A program made the position numbers and the translations under genes. From positions 1 through 64,000 of the forward strand of contig NZ_CP083561.1 of assembly GCF_025143825.1 (NCBI RefSeq): a stretch of DNA of 64,000 nucleotides, written 5' to 3'. The DNA comes from Sulfitobacter sp. S223 (GTDB lineage: Bacteria > Pseudomonadota > Alphaproteobacteria > Rhodobacterales > Rhodobacteraceae). The notes beneath the pieces are model-generated. The model was not told the DNA's origin, made no database searches, and saw nothing but the letters and a program-made list of their open reading frames with translations. This document shows positions 43,794 through 53,140 of the stretch, one piece after another; position 1 is the stretch's first letter, and each line of letters opens with the position of its first letter.

Positions 43794-44581
43794 GCCCCTA
43801 TCTCACCTCGCTTTTCGCCATCGTCATGCGAGAAGCATTGCGGTTTATCCACCAGCGCGAACGGTTCATCGCCGCGCTTGTCCGACCCTTGGTCTGGCTG
43901 CTGGTGTTTGCCGCAGGATTTCGTGCCGCGCTTGGGCTTAGCATAATTCCGCCCTATCAAACCTACATCACCTACGAGACTTATATCGTCCCCGGCCTGT
44001 GCGGCATGATCATGCTGTTCAACGGCATGCAATCATCGCTCAGCCTTGTTTACGATCGCGAAATGGGCTCCATGAAACTGCTGCTGACCAGCCCCCTGCC
44101 CCGATGGTGGCTGCTGTTTTGCAAGCTTGTCGGATCGACCGTGATCTCGATCCTGCAGGTCTATGCCTTCCTTGCCATTGCCGCCGCGTTCGGGATCGCC
44201 CTGCCCCTCGCAGGTTATATCGCAGTTCTGCCTGCCTTGGTTGTCGCGGGGGTCATGCTGGGCGCGTTGGGGTTGGTTCTTTCCAGCTTTATTAAGCAGC
44301 TAGAGAACTTTGCCGGTGTGATGAACTTTGTCATCTTCCCGATGTTCTTCCTGTCTTCCGCGCTTTATCCGCTGTGGAAAATGGCCGAAAGTTCGGAATT
44401 GCTGTACAGTATTTGCGCGATCAATCCCTTTACCCATGCAGTCGAATTGATCCGCTTTGCGCTGTATCTGGAGTTTAACGGCACAGCCTTGATCTGGACG
44501 CTGCTGGCCGCGATTGCCTTCACCGCTCTCGCGCTGTGGGGCTATACCCCCTCACGCAACGGACCTGGCAAAAAGGGCTAA
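43790..44581 (+). CDS. ABC-2 type permease, PQQ-cluster exporter
   Basis: This protein of 263 residues has six predicted membrane helices and the ABC-2 pattern (YIVPGLCGMIMLFNGMQSSLS, then MGSMKLLLTSPLP and PMFFLSSALYPLW). It pairs with the ATPase immediately upstream. It is the last gene of the 40499-44581 operon. Its stop lies a few bases inside a small opposite-strand frame. Confidence 0.87.
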   Translation: MSPYLTSLFAIVMREALRFIHQRERFIAALVRPLVWLLVFAAGFRAALGLSIIPPYQTYITYETYIVPGLCGMIMLFNGMQSSLSLVYDREMGSMKLLLTSPLPRWWLLFCKLVGSTVISILQVYAFLAIAAAFGIALPLAGYIAVLPALVVAGVMLGALGLVLSSFIKQLENFAGVMNFVIFPMFFLSSALYPLWKMAESSELLYSICAINPFTHAVELIRFALYLEFNGTALIWTLLAAIAFTALALWGYTPSRNGPGKKG

Positions 44582-44811
44582 GTGCGGCCTGCTTTGGCGA
44601 CAGTTATCTGGGCCGGTTGCCCGCCCAAGGTGACAATCCTGTTTGCCAACTTTCTTGCTTCAGCCTCGATATCCGTCGCAAGAATCGTCGCCACATCACG
44701 CGCGTCACGCAGCGTGATGAACAGCGCCATCAACTCTTGGACCAGTCCGATGCCATGACATCGGCGGTGCCTAATGATACGAACAATCTCATGTGCTGTC
44801 CTTCCACACAT
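44578..44811 (-). CDS. Possible small protein, doubtful
   Basis: A 77-codon frame on the minus strand fills most of the gap between the permease and the alcohol dehydrogenase. Its composition is gene-like, with a plausible helical body ([18 protein letters not shown]) and an end near GGQPAQITV. There is no clear ribosome site before the ATG; an alternative ATG at 44798 preceded by GAAGGA is in a different frame that stops soon. No family recognised. It could be a small regulatory protein, a decayed gene or chance. Confidence 0.3.
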   Translation of the reverse strand: MCGRTAHEIVRIIRHRRCHGIGLVQELMALFITLRDARDVATILATDIEAEARKLANRIVTLGGQPAQITVAKAGRT

Positions 44812-44829
44812 ACCGTGACCGCCTTATCA

Positions 44830-44844
44830 ATGCGACCAAGGTGC
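44830..44844. promoter_or_regulatory. Shared 15-nt element upstream of the PQQ-alcohol dehydrogenase
   Basis: ATGCGACCAAGGTGC lies 161 nt upstream of the dehydrogenase ATG and is repeated exactly at 54226-54240 before pqqA. It is the best candidate operator for coordinated control of apoenzyme and cofactor genes. The LuxR-type regulator at 46892 is a plausible binder (inference). Confidence 0.55.
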
Positions 44845-45005
44845 CAGAAGCCGCGCAAGGCTGTCGCCCATGCCTTACGACCATTGTTCAATACCCCCGA
44901 TCAAACTTTGCACGAATACTAGCGGCAAGGACCAGTGCGCCCGTTCGAAGTGCGCGGCCTTTTGGGATACGCCCACAACAGGGCACTAGGGAGGAGATCA
45001 ACACT

Positions 45006-46781
45006 ATGAACAGGTTTATCATTGCCGCCACCGTCGGCATCATGGCGACTGTCGGACTATCGGGGGCACATGCCGCCGGCGTGACAGAAGAGATGCTGGC
45101 CAACGATAGCGCATCCACTGGCGACGTTCTGACAAACGGAATGGGCCGTCATCTGCAACGCCATTCGCCACTGGATTTGCTGAACAAGGAAAACGTCAAG
45201 AACCTGCAACCCGCATGGGCGTTTAGCCTTGGTGGCGAAAAGCAGCGTGGTCAGGAAACCCAACCCATCGTGCATGATGGCGTGATGTATATTACCGGCT
45301 CTTACAGCCGGATGTACGCGATTGATGTCATGACCGGCAAAGAGCTGTGGCAATATGATGCCCGCCTGCCCGAAGGCATCCTGCCTTGCTGTGACGTGGT
45401 CAACCGCGGTGCCGCAATCTATGGCGAAAACGTCTATTTCGGAACGCTTGATGCACGCATCGTGGCGCTGAACCAAAAAACAGGCGACGTTGTCTGGAAT
45501 AAGAAGATTGCCGATTATAAGGCGGGATATTCCTACACTGCCGCACCGCTGATCGTGGACGGATTGATCATCACGGGTAACTCTGGTGGTGAGTTCGGTA
45601 TCGTCGGCGAAGTACAGGCACGCAGCGCCGAGACCGGCGATATTGTCTGGACCCGTCCCGTTATCGAAGGTCACATGGGCACGTTGAACGGCGAAGAAAG
45701 CACCATGACCGGCGAGCTGAATGCAACATGGCCGGGCGATATGTGGAAAACCGGTGGTGGTGCCACATGGTTGGGCGGATCCTATGACGCGGATACCGAC
45801 ACATTGGTTTTCGGGACAGGCAACCCTGCCCCGTGGAACAGCCACCTGCGTAACGCAGGCGCCCCGACCGAGGGCAACGCTGGCGACAACCTTTATGCTG
45901 CGTCGCGCATCGGCATTGACCCCGCCACAGGCGAGATCAAATGGCACTACCAGACCACGCCGCGCGAAGGCTGGGACTATGACGGCGTCAACGAAGTCGT
46001 CGCTTATACCGACCGCGGCGGCAATAAACGTTTCGCAACAGCTGACCGCAACGGATTCTTCTACGTCCTGAACCGCGAAGACGGCAAGTTCGTCTCGGCT
46101 GTTCCTTTCGTGAAAGACATCACATGGGCCAGTGGCATCGATGAAAACGGTCGCCCGATCTTCAACGAAGACAACCGTCCCGGTGACCCGGCAGACGCGG
46201 CAGATGGCAAAAAAGGCGAAGTCGTCTTTTCGTCCCCTGGCTTTCTTGGCGGTAAAAACTGGATGCCAATGGCGCACAGCCCGAAAACGGGCCTGTTCTA
46301 TGTTCCGTCCAACGAATGGGGCATGGATATCTGGAACGAGCCGATTTCCTACAAAAAGGGTGCTGCCTATCTTGGTTCCGGCTTTACGATCAAGCCGAAC
46401 TACGAAGACCACATCGGCAGCCTAAAGGCGATCGACCCCGACACAGGTGAGCTGAAGTGGGAATTCAAGAACAATGCACCACTTTGGGGCGGCGTAATGA
46501 CCACGGCTGGCGGCCTTGTCTTTACCGGCACCCCCGAGGGCGAATTCATCGCCTTTGATGATGAGACAGGTGAACAGCTTTGGTCCTTCCAGACCGGCTC
46601 CGGTGTGATCGGCCAGCCCATCACGTGGGAACAGGACGGCGAACAATACCTCACCGTGATCTCCGGTTGGGGCGGCGCTGTTCCACTTTGGGGTGGTGAA
46701 GTTGCCAAAAAGGTAAACTACCTGAACCAAGGTGGCCTGCTGTGGACATTCCGTCTGCCCAAGCAACTCGCTGCAAATTAA
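45006..46781 (+). CDS. PQQ-dependent alcohol dehydrogenase, predicted lanthanide type
   Basis: This protein of 591 residues has a signal peptide (to about 23, AHAAG) and an eight-bladed quinoprotein propeller. The vicinal disulfide is Cys128-Cys129 in LPCCD. The catalytic Asp324 is followed by Tyr325-Asp326 in WDYDGVNE. The extra Asp two residues on is the mark of lanthanide-dependent enzymes (XoxF, ExaF, PedH); calcium enzymes have Ala, Ser or Thr there. The protein oxidises primary alcohols in the periplasm and hands electrons to a cytochrome c. The ATG at 45006 follows GGAGGAGATC. A strong terminator follows the stop. Confidence 0.92.
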   Translation: MNRFIIAATVGIMATVGLSGAHAAGVTEEMLANDSASTGDVLTNGMGRHLQRHSPLDLLNKENVKNLQPAWAFSLGGEKQRGQETQPIVHDGVMYITGSYSRMYAIDVMTGKELWQYDARLPEGILPCCDVVNRGAAIYGENVYFGTLDARIVALNQKTGDVVWNKKIADYKAGYSYTAAPLIVDGLIITGNSGGEFGIVGEVQARSAETGDIVWTRPVIEGHMGTLNGEESTMTGELNATWPGDMWKTGGGATWLGGSYDADTDTLVFGTGNPAPWNSHLRNAGAPTEGNAGDNLYAASRIGIDPATGEIKWHYQTTPREGWDYDGVNEVVAYTDRGGNKRFATADRNGFFYVLNREDGKFVSAVPFVKDITWASGIDENGRPIFNEDNRPGDPADAADGKKGEVVFSSPGFLGGKNWMPMAHSPKTGLFYVPSNEWGMDIWNEPISYKKGAAYLGSGFTIKPNYEDHIGSLKAIDPDTGELKWEFKNNAPLWGGVMTTAGGLVFTGTPEGEFIAFDDETGEQLWSFQTGSGVIGQPITWEQDGEQYLTVISGWGGAVPLWGGEVAKKVNYLNQGGLLWTFRLPKQLAAN

Positions 46782-46802
46782 CAATCTCCCTGCGACTGAC
46801 AG

Positions 46803-46831
46803 CGCGCGCCCCTCGGGGTGCGCGTTTTTTT
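46803..46831 (+). terminator. Rho-independent terminator after the alcohol dehydrogenase
   Basis: A near-perfect 10-bp GC stem (46803-46812 with 46815-46824, two-base TC loop) is followed by seven T. It begins 21 nt after the dehydrogenase stop. Confidence 0.9.
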
Positions 46832-46891
46832 GTGGCCTCTAATACTTTAGGACAGGTGACTTGGGGATCATGTTCAGCCTAGTCTTGAACT

Positions 46892-47593
46892 ATGATGGCA
46901 CATAAATCAGCAACACCCGATCAAGCTGCGGGTCATACGTCTTACGGTTGGGCCTTGGTCGTTGATGACCATCCGCTGTTTTGCGATGCACTTGAACTTA
47001 CCCTGAAATCGGTTGCCGAATTCACTGCTGTCAAAACCGCTGATTGCCTGGAAAACGCTTTGACCTTGTTACAAGGGGCCGAACCACCCTCGTTGGTTAT
47101 TCTTGATCTGAACCTGCCCGATGTGAACGGGCTGGACGGGCTGATCAGGCTGAAGCGGCAAACAGATAAAACGCCGGTCATTATCGTATCATCTATGACC
47201 GACAACGCCATTATCAGTGGCGCCATCGTGGCGGGCGCTGCAGGGTTTGTACCAAAACACAGCCCGCGCGCGGTGTTCAAAGAGGCGATTGACTGCATCG
47301 AACGTGGCGAAGTCTATGAGCCCGCCGGCTATGTCGAAAGCAGTACTTCTACCCGCCGCGACGAAACAGTCAGCCGACTGTCTTCGCTGACAAATCAGCA
47401 AGCCCGCATTCTGGAACTGATCTGCGAGGGCAAGCTCAACAAGCAGATCGCCTTTGACCTCACCATTGCCGAAACCACGGTCAAAGCACATGTCACCGCC
47501 ATCATGCGCAAGCTTGGCGTTCAAAGCAGAACCCAAGCCGTGCTGGTTGCGCAAGATGCCCGCTTTGCAAACGTCTTGCCATCTGCAGGGTGA
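46892..47593 (+). CDS. LuxR/NarL-type response regulator (ErbR/AgmR-like)
   Basis: This 233-residue regulator has a receiver domain (phospho-acceptor Asp72 in VILDLNLPDVNG) and a C-terminal LuxR helix-turn-helix (LTNQQARILELICEGKLNKQ, then TVKAHVTAIMRKLGV). In pseudomonads the homologous AgmR/ErbR activates PQQ-alcohol dehydrogenase and pqq genes. It lies between the dehydrogenase and a NosP-NahK pair and probably binds the 15-nt element found before both operons (inference). Its promoter is in the 60 nt after the terminator; no 15-nt element is visible there. Confidence 0.87.
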   Translation: MMAHKSATPDQAAGHTSYGWALVVDDHPLFCDALELTLKSVAEFTAVKTADCLENALTLLQGAEPPSLVILDLNLPDVNGLDGLIRLKRQTDKTPVIIVSSMTDNAIISGAIVAGAAGFVPKHSPRAVFKEAIDCIERGEVYEPAGYVESSTSTRRDETVSRLSSLTNQQARILELICEGKLNKQIAFDLTIAETTVKAHVTAIMRKLGVQSRTQAVLVAQDARFANVLPSAG

Positions 47594-47628
47594 CCAGAAT
47601 ATCCTTCCCCTCGGGGAGAACTTCTAAA

Positions 47629-48807
47629 ATGATAAAGACTGTTGAAGCCGGGCAACCGGCTAAAGCGACCGACTCCGTCGTGCCACCTGTGGTGCTGACC
47701 GGACAGGTGTCGTGGGACACCGTGTCACCCATCGCATACATCAGACAAAAGTTCGGCGCCGAAATGCTTAGCTTTCTGGCACTGTTTGTTTCACCCAAGG
47801 CAGATTTCGCAACAATTGTCGCAGAAGCCGAAACACTTTTCCCCGATACCAATGTCGCCGCCTGCACCACTGCAGGTGAGATTGGCGCTGGTGGCTACGA
47901 TGAGGGGCAGATCATCGCGCTTGGCTTCCCGTCTTCGGGCTTTGCGACAACATCTTTGATGGTCGAGGATATCAACGATCTTGCCCCCATCCCCCTGATT
48001 GACCGTATCGCGATGGAACGTGTGAAACTGCAAGAACGCCATCCGACAATGACCTCTGGCTTTGCATTCCTTTTGGTGGACGGGCTGTCGCGTGCCGAAG
48101 ACGGTCTGACCGCGACAATCTCCCCTGCCCTCCGCGATATGCCGATGTTCGGTGGATCAGCCGGCGATGGGACCAACTTTGAACATACATCCGTCGCATT
48201 GAACGGAAAAGTAGCGCAGAACGCGGCTATTCTGACACTTGTGCGCAGCCGCTATCGCACACAGGTTTTCAGCCTTGATCACCTTGTTCCTTCCGACCAC
48301 CAGATGGTCGTAACGGGGGCCGATCCGGACCGCCGGATTGTCAAAACAATCAACGCTGAGCCCGCTGCGCGAGAATATGCCCGCATCGTGGGCAGAGACC
48401 CCGAACAGCTGGACAGGCTCACATTCGCGTCGCATCCTGTTGTCGTGCGCATTGGCGGCGCACACCATGTTCGCGCGATCCAGCAGGTCAATAGCGCAGG
48501 CGAGCTGGTGTTTTTCTCTGCGATCGACGAGGGCATGGTGCTGACGGTTGCCGCCCCGCAAAACATGGTCGAACATTTGCGCAACAAAATGATCGGGCTA
48601 TCAGCCAACAAGAAACCGTCGGTTATTCTGGGCTGTGACTGCATCTTGCGGCGCATCGAAGCAGAACAGCGCCAGATCACACACGCTCTGTCCGATGTGA
48701 TGTCATCCTATAACGTCACCGGATTTTCGACCTACGGTGAACAGATCGGTGCCCTGCACGTGAACCATACAATGACCGGCGTCGCCATCTATGACGAAGA
48801 AGACTAA
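47629..48807 (+). CDS. nosP: FIST-domain sensor, NosP-like
   Basis: This protein of 392 residues carries FIST-N and FIST-C domains. Signs are the ACTTAGEIGAGGY and SSGFATTSLMV segments and the C-terminal GCDCILRRIEAEQ, GEQIGALHVNHTMTG. NosP proteins bind haem and sense nitric oxide, and partner with the NahK kinase encoded next. The ATG at 47629 follows GGGGAGA; a GTG at 47590 overlapping the previous stop is less likely. Haem ligands cannot be assigned from sequence reading alone. Confidence 0.83.
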   Translation: MIKTVEAGQPAKATDSVVPPVVLTGQVSWDTVSPIAYIRQKFGAEMLSFLALFVSPKADFATIVAEAETLFPDTNVAACTTAGEIGAGGYDEGQIIALGFPSSGFATTSLMVEDINDLAPIPLIDRIAMERVKLQERHPTMTSGFAFLLVDGLSRAEDGLTATISPALRDMPMFGGSAGDGTNFEHTSVALNGKVAQNAAILTLVRSRYRTQVFSLDHLVPSDHQMVVTGADPDRRIVKTINAEPAAREYARIVGRDPEQLDRLTFASHPVVVRIGGAHHVRAIQQVNSAGELVFFSAIDEGMVLTVAAPQNMVEHLRNKMIGLSANKKPSVILGCDCILRRIEAEQRQITHALSDVMSSYNVTGFSTYGEQIGALHVNHTMTGVAIYDEED

Positions 48808-51019
48808 GCTCATGTCCCTGATCAACCCCGCAGATTCAATCGAGCGGCAGAACGAAAAACTCTTGCAGATTGCCCAGTCGCTGATGCGGCGGGTTGAGCA
48901 GAAGAATGAGCAATCCGGATTTGCCTATCAGCAGTTTGAACGCGCTGCCCTGCTGGAAACGGAGGTCCGTGAACGGACCCTTGATCTGGAACGCGCGCTG
49001 GACCTTTTGCAGGAATCCAACACCCGTCTTGAAATCGCAAATGACGAGACCGAAAAAGCCCGTTCAAACCTGACGGAAGCCATCGAAACAATCAACGAAG
49101 GGTTTGCCCTGTTCGAGGAAAAGGACGGGTTGGTCTTGTCAAACAGCCGCTTTTGCCGCGATTTGGTCGACATTGAAGGGCAGCTTGTCAGGGGCCTGCA
49201 GTTTGATCAATACGTCAAACTGATCTCGGAAAGTAACATGCTTGGCCTGCCCAAGGGGCAAACCGCCGCCGAATGGGCAGCGCAGCGTATGGCCCGCCAC
49301 CGTGATGATCACGTTGTATTCAACGTCAAACTTAAATGGGACCGCTGGTTACAGGTCAGCGAACACAGGACCTCTCGCGGGGGCACCGTGATCTTGCAAA
49401 CGGATGTGACCACAATCATCCGCCGCGAACGCCAGGAACGTGACAAAATCCGCGGCAAACAAGCCGAGATATTGCAGGCCACGCTTGACCACCTGAATCA
49501 GGGTGTATGCATTTTTGACAACTCGCAAACTCTGGTGGGGTGGAATTCCCGCATGAATGGTCTGTTCAAAGCAGCCCCAAACGCCGCCGTTCTCGGGATG
49601 GAGTTTTCGGTCCTGCTGGAGCGTCTGAAAGATGAATTGACCTTTGGCCCGGGTTTCGGCGTAGAGGATCTGCGCGAATGGGCGAATTCAAAGTGCGGCC
49701 GTACGCCGATCCTTTTTGAAATCACCCGCGACACCCGTCAAACCTACAGCGTTTTTGCACAGGAAATGCCCGACCGTGGATTGGTGATCAGCTTCACCGA
49801 TGTGACCGCCGAACGGGCCGCAGCCCGAACCCTGTTTGAAATGAATGAACTGCTTGAACAGCGGGTCGATGACAGAACACGGGAACTGGAAATGGCCCTG
49901 GCCGAGGCAGAGCGCGCCAATGCCTCAAAGTCACGGTTCGTGGCGGCAGCCAGCCATGATTTGCTGCAACCTCTGTCAGCCGCCAAACTCTTTGTGTCTT
50001 CGCTATCGGACCAGACCGATCCGGAGGATACGCAAAATATTTTGGATAAGGCCGAAATGGCGCTGAGCAGTGTTGAACAGTTCATCGCCGCGCTGCTGGA
50101 CATCTCGAAGCTGGATTCGGGAAAAGCTGTGTTCGATGTGCGACCCTTGCGTCTGTCCGGTATCTTTGTCCCGCTCCGCAATGAATTGATGCCTTTGGCC
50201 CAGCAAAAAGGCATCGACCTGACCATCATGGAATGCGGTCTGACAGTGGAAAGCGATCCGGGATATCTACGGCGGATTGTGCAAAACCTGCTGACCAACG
50301 CCATTCGATATACTGACAGCGGTCGCGTGTTGGTCGGTGTCCGCCGCACCGACACAGCCGCACGGATCGAGGTCTGGGACACAGGGCGTGGCATCGCCCA
50401 TGAAGACCAGCAAACCATCTTCAAAGAATTCGAACGCCTGTCGCCTGATAATTCCGACACCGGTTTGGGGCTTGGCTTGTCGATCGTGGAACGCGCCTGC
50501 AAAGGGCTGGATCACCCGCTAAGCCTATGGTCCGAACCGGGTGTCGGTAGTTGCTTTGCGCTGAACGTCCCGATCCACGTCGGCGACACGGACACCAGCA
50601 CCCCCGCCCGTGGCCGACCAACACTGCGGCACGGCACCCTGGAGGATCAGCTTTTGCTGCTGGTGGAGGATAATCTACAGCTTGCCCATGCCATTACCAT
50701 CATGATCGAAAGCTTTGGCGGGACTGTTATTCACGCCCAAAACGCAGAAGAAGCCCTTGTTATACTTGGTGAAATACAGCTGATTCCGGATGCAATGCTG
50801 ATTGATTACCAGCTCGGCGCTGGTCAAAATGGCATCGAGTTCCTGCAAGGCGTGAATGCACGGTATGGCCCCGTCCCCGCCGTGATCATATCAGCCGAAC
50901 GTACCAAGGTCCTGCGTGACGCCTGCAAAAATCTGGGTGTTCAACTGCTGCCAAAACCGGTTGAGAAAGACCGCTTGAAACGCATGCTGCTCGACATGCT
51001 CAAGACTGACGTGGGCTGA
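48791..51019 (+). CDS. nahK: Hybrid sensor histidine kinase, NahK-like
   Basis: This protein of 742 residues has an N-terminal coiled coil (about 12-95), two PAS-like regions (ETINEGFALFEE and QGVCIFDNSQTLVGW), a second coiled coil, a HisKA domain with His389 (AAASHDLLQP), an HATPase domain (NLLTNAIRYT, DTGRGIA, GLGLGLSIVERA) and a C-terminal receiver with Asp672 (LIDYQLG). NahK-type kinases signal with NosP through a phosphorelay. It starts 17 nt inside the end of nosP; an ATG at 48812 is also possible. The likely output includes the adjacent regulator at 46892. Confidence 0.88.
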   Translation: MTKKTKLMSLINPADSIERQNEKLLQIAQSLMRRVEQKNEQSGFAYQQFERAALLETEVRERTLDLERALDLLQESNTRLEIANDETEKARSNLTEAIETINEGFALFEEKDGLVLSNSRFCRDLVDIEGQLVRGLQFDQYVKLISESNMLGLPKGQTAAEWAAQRMARHRDDHVVFNVKLKWDRWLQVSEHRTSRGGTVILQTDVTTIIRRERQERDKIRGKQAEILQATLDHLNQGVCIFDNSQTLVGWNSRMNGLFKAAPNAAVLGMEFSVLLERLKDELTFGPGFGVEDLREWANSKCGRTPILFEITRDTRQTYSVFAQEMPDRGLVISFTDVTAERAAARTLFEMNELLEQRVDDRTRELEMALAEAERANASKSRFVAAASHDLLQPLSAAKLFVSSLSDQTDPEDTQNILDKAEMALSSVEQFIAALLDISKLDSGKAVFDVRPLRLSGIFVPLRNELMPLAQQKGIDLTIMECGLTVESDPGYLRRIVQNLLTNAIRYTDSGRVLVGVRRTDTAARIEVWDTGRGIAHEDQQTIFKEFERLSPDNSDTGLGLGLSIVERACKGLDHPLSLWSEPGVGSCFALNVPIHVGDTDTSTPARGRPTLRHGTLEDQLLLLVEDNLQLAHAITIMIESFGGTVIHAQNAEEALVILGEIQLIPDAMLIDYQLGAGQNGIEFLQGVNARYGPVPAVIISAERTKVLRDACKNLGVQLLPKPVEKDRLKRMLLDMLKTDVG

Positions 51020-51021
51020 TC

Positions 51022-52116
51022 TCAGGGGCTTTTTCGGTACACCAGTTCTGCGGTTTCGTCGTGTGACAACGCGTCCGCAAGTTCCGTCATCTTGTCGTGC
51101 AGAGGTGATTTTATACATACCGGATCAGTCGCTGCCGGATCGCCTGCAATTGCCATCGCCTGACAACGACAGCCCCCGAAATCCAGCTTGCGCCGGTCGC
51201 AGGATTTGCAAGGCTCTTGCATCCAGTCTTCGCCCCGATAGGCGTTGAAGGCAGACCCATCATACCAGATATCGGCAAGGCGTTTGTCACTTACATTATC
51301 AAATTCAAGCGTCGGGATCGTTTGTGCGGCATGACACGGCAACACCAATCCGTCTGGCGTAACATTTAGCCCGGTCGTTCCCCACCCGCCCATGCATCTT
51401 TTGGGATAATCACTGTGATAATCAGCGGGGACGTAATCAATCACCAAAGTTCCCTTCAGCCGTTCTCTGGCTTCGGCCACGATCCGGCTGGCTTCGGCGG
51501 CTTGTTCACGGGTCGGCATCATTGCTTCGCGGTTGAGCATCGCCCAGCCGTGAAATTGTACAATGGCGACCTCCATACGCCGCGCCTTCATGGCTACGGC
51601 CATTTCGATCGCGTCGGGTAACTGATGCAGGTTTTGGCGATGCACAACAGCGTTCAACGTCAGAGGAAATCCGGCCTCGACGATCCATTCGGCCGCCTGC
51701 ATCTTGCGCGCGAAACCACCCTTGTACCCGCCAATCCTGTCCGCCATCTCGGCGTCTGTGCCTTGCAAGGACAGTTGCACATGATCCAGCCCTGCTTGCT
51801 CAAGCTCGGCCAAACGCCGCTGCGTCAGACCAATCGCCGATGTGATCAGGTTCGTATACAGGCCCGCCTTGCGTGCGCCTGCGACCAGCGCCACCAGATC
51901 GCGCCGCGACGCAGGTTCGCCCCCAGACAGGTGTAACTGCAAAACACCCAATTTTGCAGCCTGCTCAAACACATCCAGCCAGACATCGGTGTCTAGCTCA
52001 CTTTCTTTCTTGGCCATCTCCACCGGGTTTGAGCAATAGGGGCAGGACAACGGGCAGCGATAGGTCAGCTCTGCCAGCATCGCGATAGGCGCGGGGATAG
52101 ATGCGCGCGGGACCAT
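51022..52116 (-). CDS. pqqE: PQQ biosynthesis radical SAM protein PqqE
   Basis: This protein of 364 residues has the radical-SAM CxxxCxxC in YRCPLSCPYC and a SPASM domain with further Cys (PCKSCDRR, GGCRCQAM, PVCIK) for auxiliary Fe-S clusters. It cross-links Glu and Tyr of PqqA, the first step of PQQ synthesis, with PqqD as the peptide chaperone. Its start overlaps the pqqD stop as ATGA. It ends 2 nt from the convergent nahK stop, so the two transcripts run into each other. Confidence 0.95.
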   Translation of the reverse strand: MVPRASIPAPIAMLAELTYRCPLSCPYCSNPVEMAKKESELDTDVWLDVFEQAAKLGVLQLHLSGGEPASRRDLVALVAGARKAGLYTNLITSAIGLTQRRLAELEQAGLDHVQLSLQGTDAEMADRIGGYKGGFARKMQAAEWIVEAGFPLTLNAVVHRQNLHQLPDAIEMAVAMKARRMEVAIVQFHGWAMLNREAMMPTREQAAEASRIVAEARERLKGTLVIDYVPADYHSDYPKRCMGGWGTTGLNVTPDGLVLPCHAAQTIPTLEFDNVSDKRLADIWYDGSAFNAYRGEDWMQEPCKSCDRRKLDFGGCRCQAMAIAGDPAATDPVCIKSPLHDKMTELADALSHDETAELVYRKSP

Positions 52117-52397
52117 CAGGTCAGCTCCAATATGCGGCGATCGCTCAGACCGGTCAAAAATTCGGCCACGTCACCGGTAATTTGATCCACCGGAGCGGAA
52201 TAGGCATCCGCCAAACGCGCCACGACCTCGCCAAAGTTACGCTGCCCGTCGATTTCGTTCAGGATAGCAAATCCGATGGGATCAAGGTTGATCGTTCGCT
52301 CCGGAGCAAGCAACACCCAAAGATCGCGCACCGTGTCCTTGTGCAAGCGCACGCCGCGGGGGATCACAGGAATGGCGTCATTGGCAATCTGTGTCAT
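52116..52397 (-). CDS. pqqD: PqqA-binding chaperone PqqD
   Basis: This protein of 93 residues has the PqqD pattern: IPRGVRLHKDTVRDLWVLLAPE, then NEIDGQRNFGEVVARLA. PqqD binds the PqqA peptide and presents it to PqqE. The ATG at 52397 overlaps the pqqC stop; an extension to 52433 lies inside pqqC and is rejected. The stop overlaps the pqqE start, keeping pqqD and pqqE coupled. Confidence 0.93.
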   Translation of the reverse strand: MTQIANDAIPVIPRGVRLHKDTVRDLWVLLAPERTINLDPIGFAILNEIDGQRNFGEVVARLADAYSAPVDQITGDVAEFLTGLSDRRILELT

Positions 52398-53140
52398 GTG
52401 CTGGCCGCAATCAAATGCGTGCCCGGCTGCCACCCACCCGGCGGAATGCGCGCGGGCGTCACATATGCTGCGTGCAGCGCATCAAGCTGCGCCCACAGAA
52501 CATCGGTTTTAAAAATCAACGCGGCCGCCGCTGCATCCTGCTTTTCCGCGGTGTCAGCATGCTCAAGAACCCATGCAAGACCAAAGGCCACATCTTTGGG
52601 CGCCTCGTTAAGCCGGTTGCGGAAATAGGACAGGCTGCTGTCATCAGCGAAGTCGTAATTCGCCAGCAAACCTTCGATACGGGCCGCGTGGATTTTGGGC
52701 GCGAACAATTCAGTCAGGGATGCTGCCACCGCCTCAAGCAAAGTCTTGTCGCGCACGTATCGCACATAAGCATCCACAGCAAAGCGGGTCGCAGGTAGTA
52801 CACCATTTTTGCTTGCAACATACTCGCGGTCCAGCCCGACAGCATCCGCCAACCGCAGCCAACGCGAAATGCCCCCCTCGTTCTGATCCGTGCCATCGTG
52901 ATCTTCGATCCGGGATCGCCACGCCCGGCGCAAGGCAGGATCATCCACGCGGCTCATGAAAGCAGCGTCTTTGATCGGTATGCTTGCCTGATAGTAAAAA
53001 CGGTTGATCACCCAGGCACGTACCTGATCGGGAGAGCATCCCCCCGAATGCAGCAGATGATGAAACGGATGCTTGTCGTGGTACCGCTCTGCCCCGATTT
53101 GGCGCAGTCTGGCTTCGAATTCCGCAGGTGATGCTGTCAT
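52394..53140 (-). CDS. pqqC: Pyrroloquinoline-quinone synthase PqqC
   Basis: This helical oxidase of 248 residues shows the PqqC pattern YHDKHPFHHLLHSG and INRFYYQASIPIKDA. It performs the last ring closure and eight-electron oxidation that yields PQQ, using O2 and no metal. Active-site His and Tyr residues lie in these motifs. Its start overlaps the pqqB stop, and its stop overlaps the pqqD start, as in a compact pqqABCDE operon. Confidence 0.95.
   Translation of the reverse strand: MTASPAEFEARLRQIGAERYHDKHPFHHLLHSGGCSPDQVRAWVINRFYYQASIPIKDAAFMSRVDDPALRRAWRSRIEDHDGTDQNEGGISRWLRLADAVGLDREYVASKNGVLPATRFAVDAYVRYVRDKTLLEAVAASLTELFAPKIHAARIEGLLANYDFADDSSLSYFRNRLNEAPKDVAFGLAWVLEHADTAEKQDAAAAALIFKTDVLWAQLDALHAAYVTPARIPPGGWQPGTHLIAAST

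Noticed and set aside
45057-46412. 451-codon open frame on the minus strand opposite the PQQ-alcohol dehydrogenase
   Set aside because: It is fully antisense to a well-supported gene, has no family motif, and such long shadow frames are common in GC-rich coding DNA.
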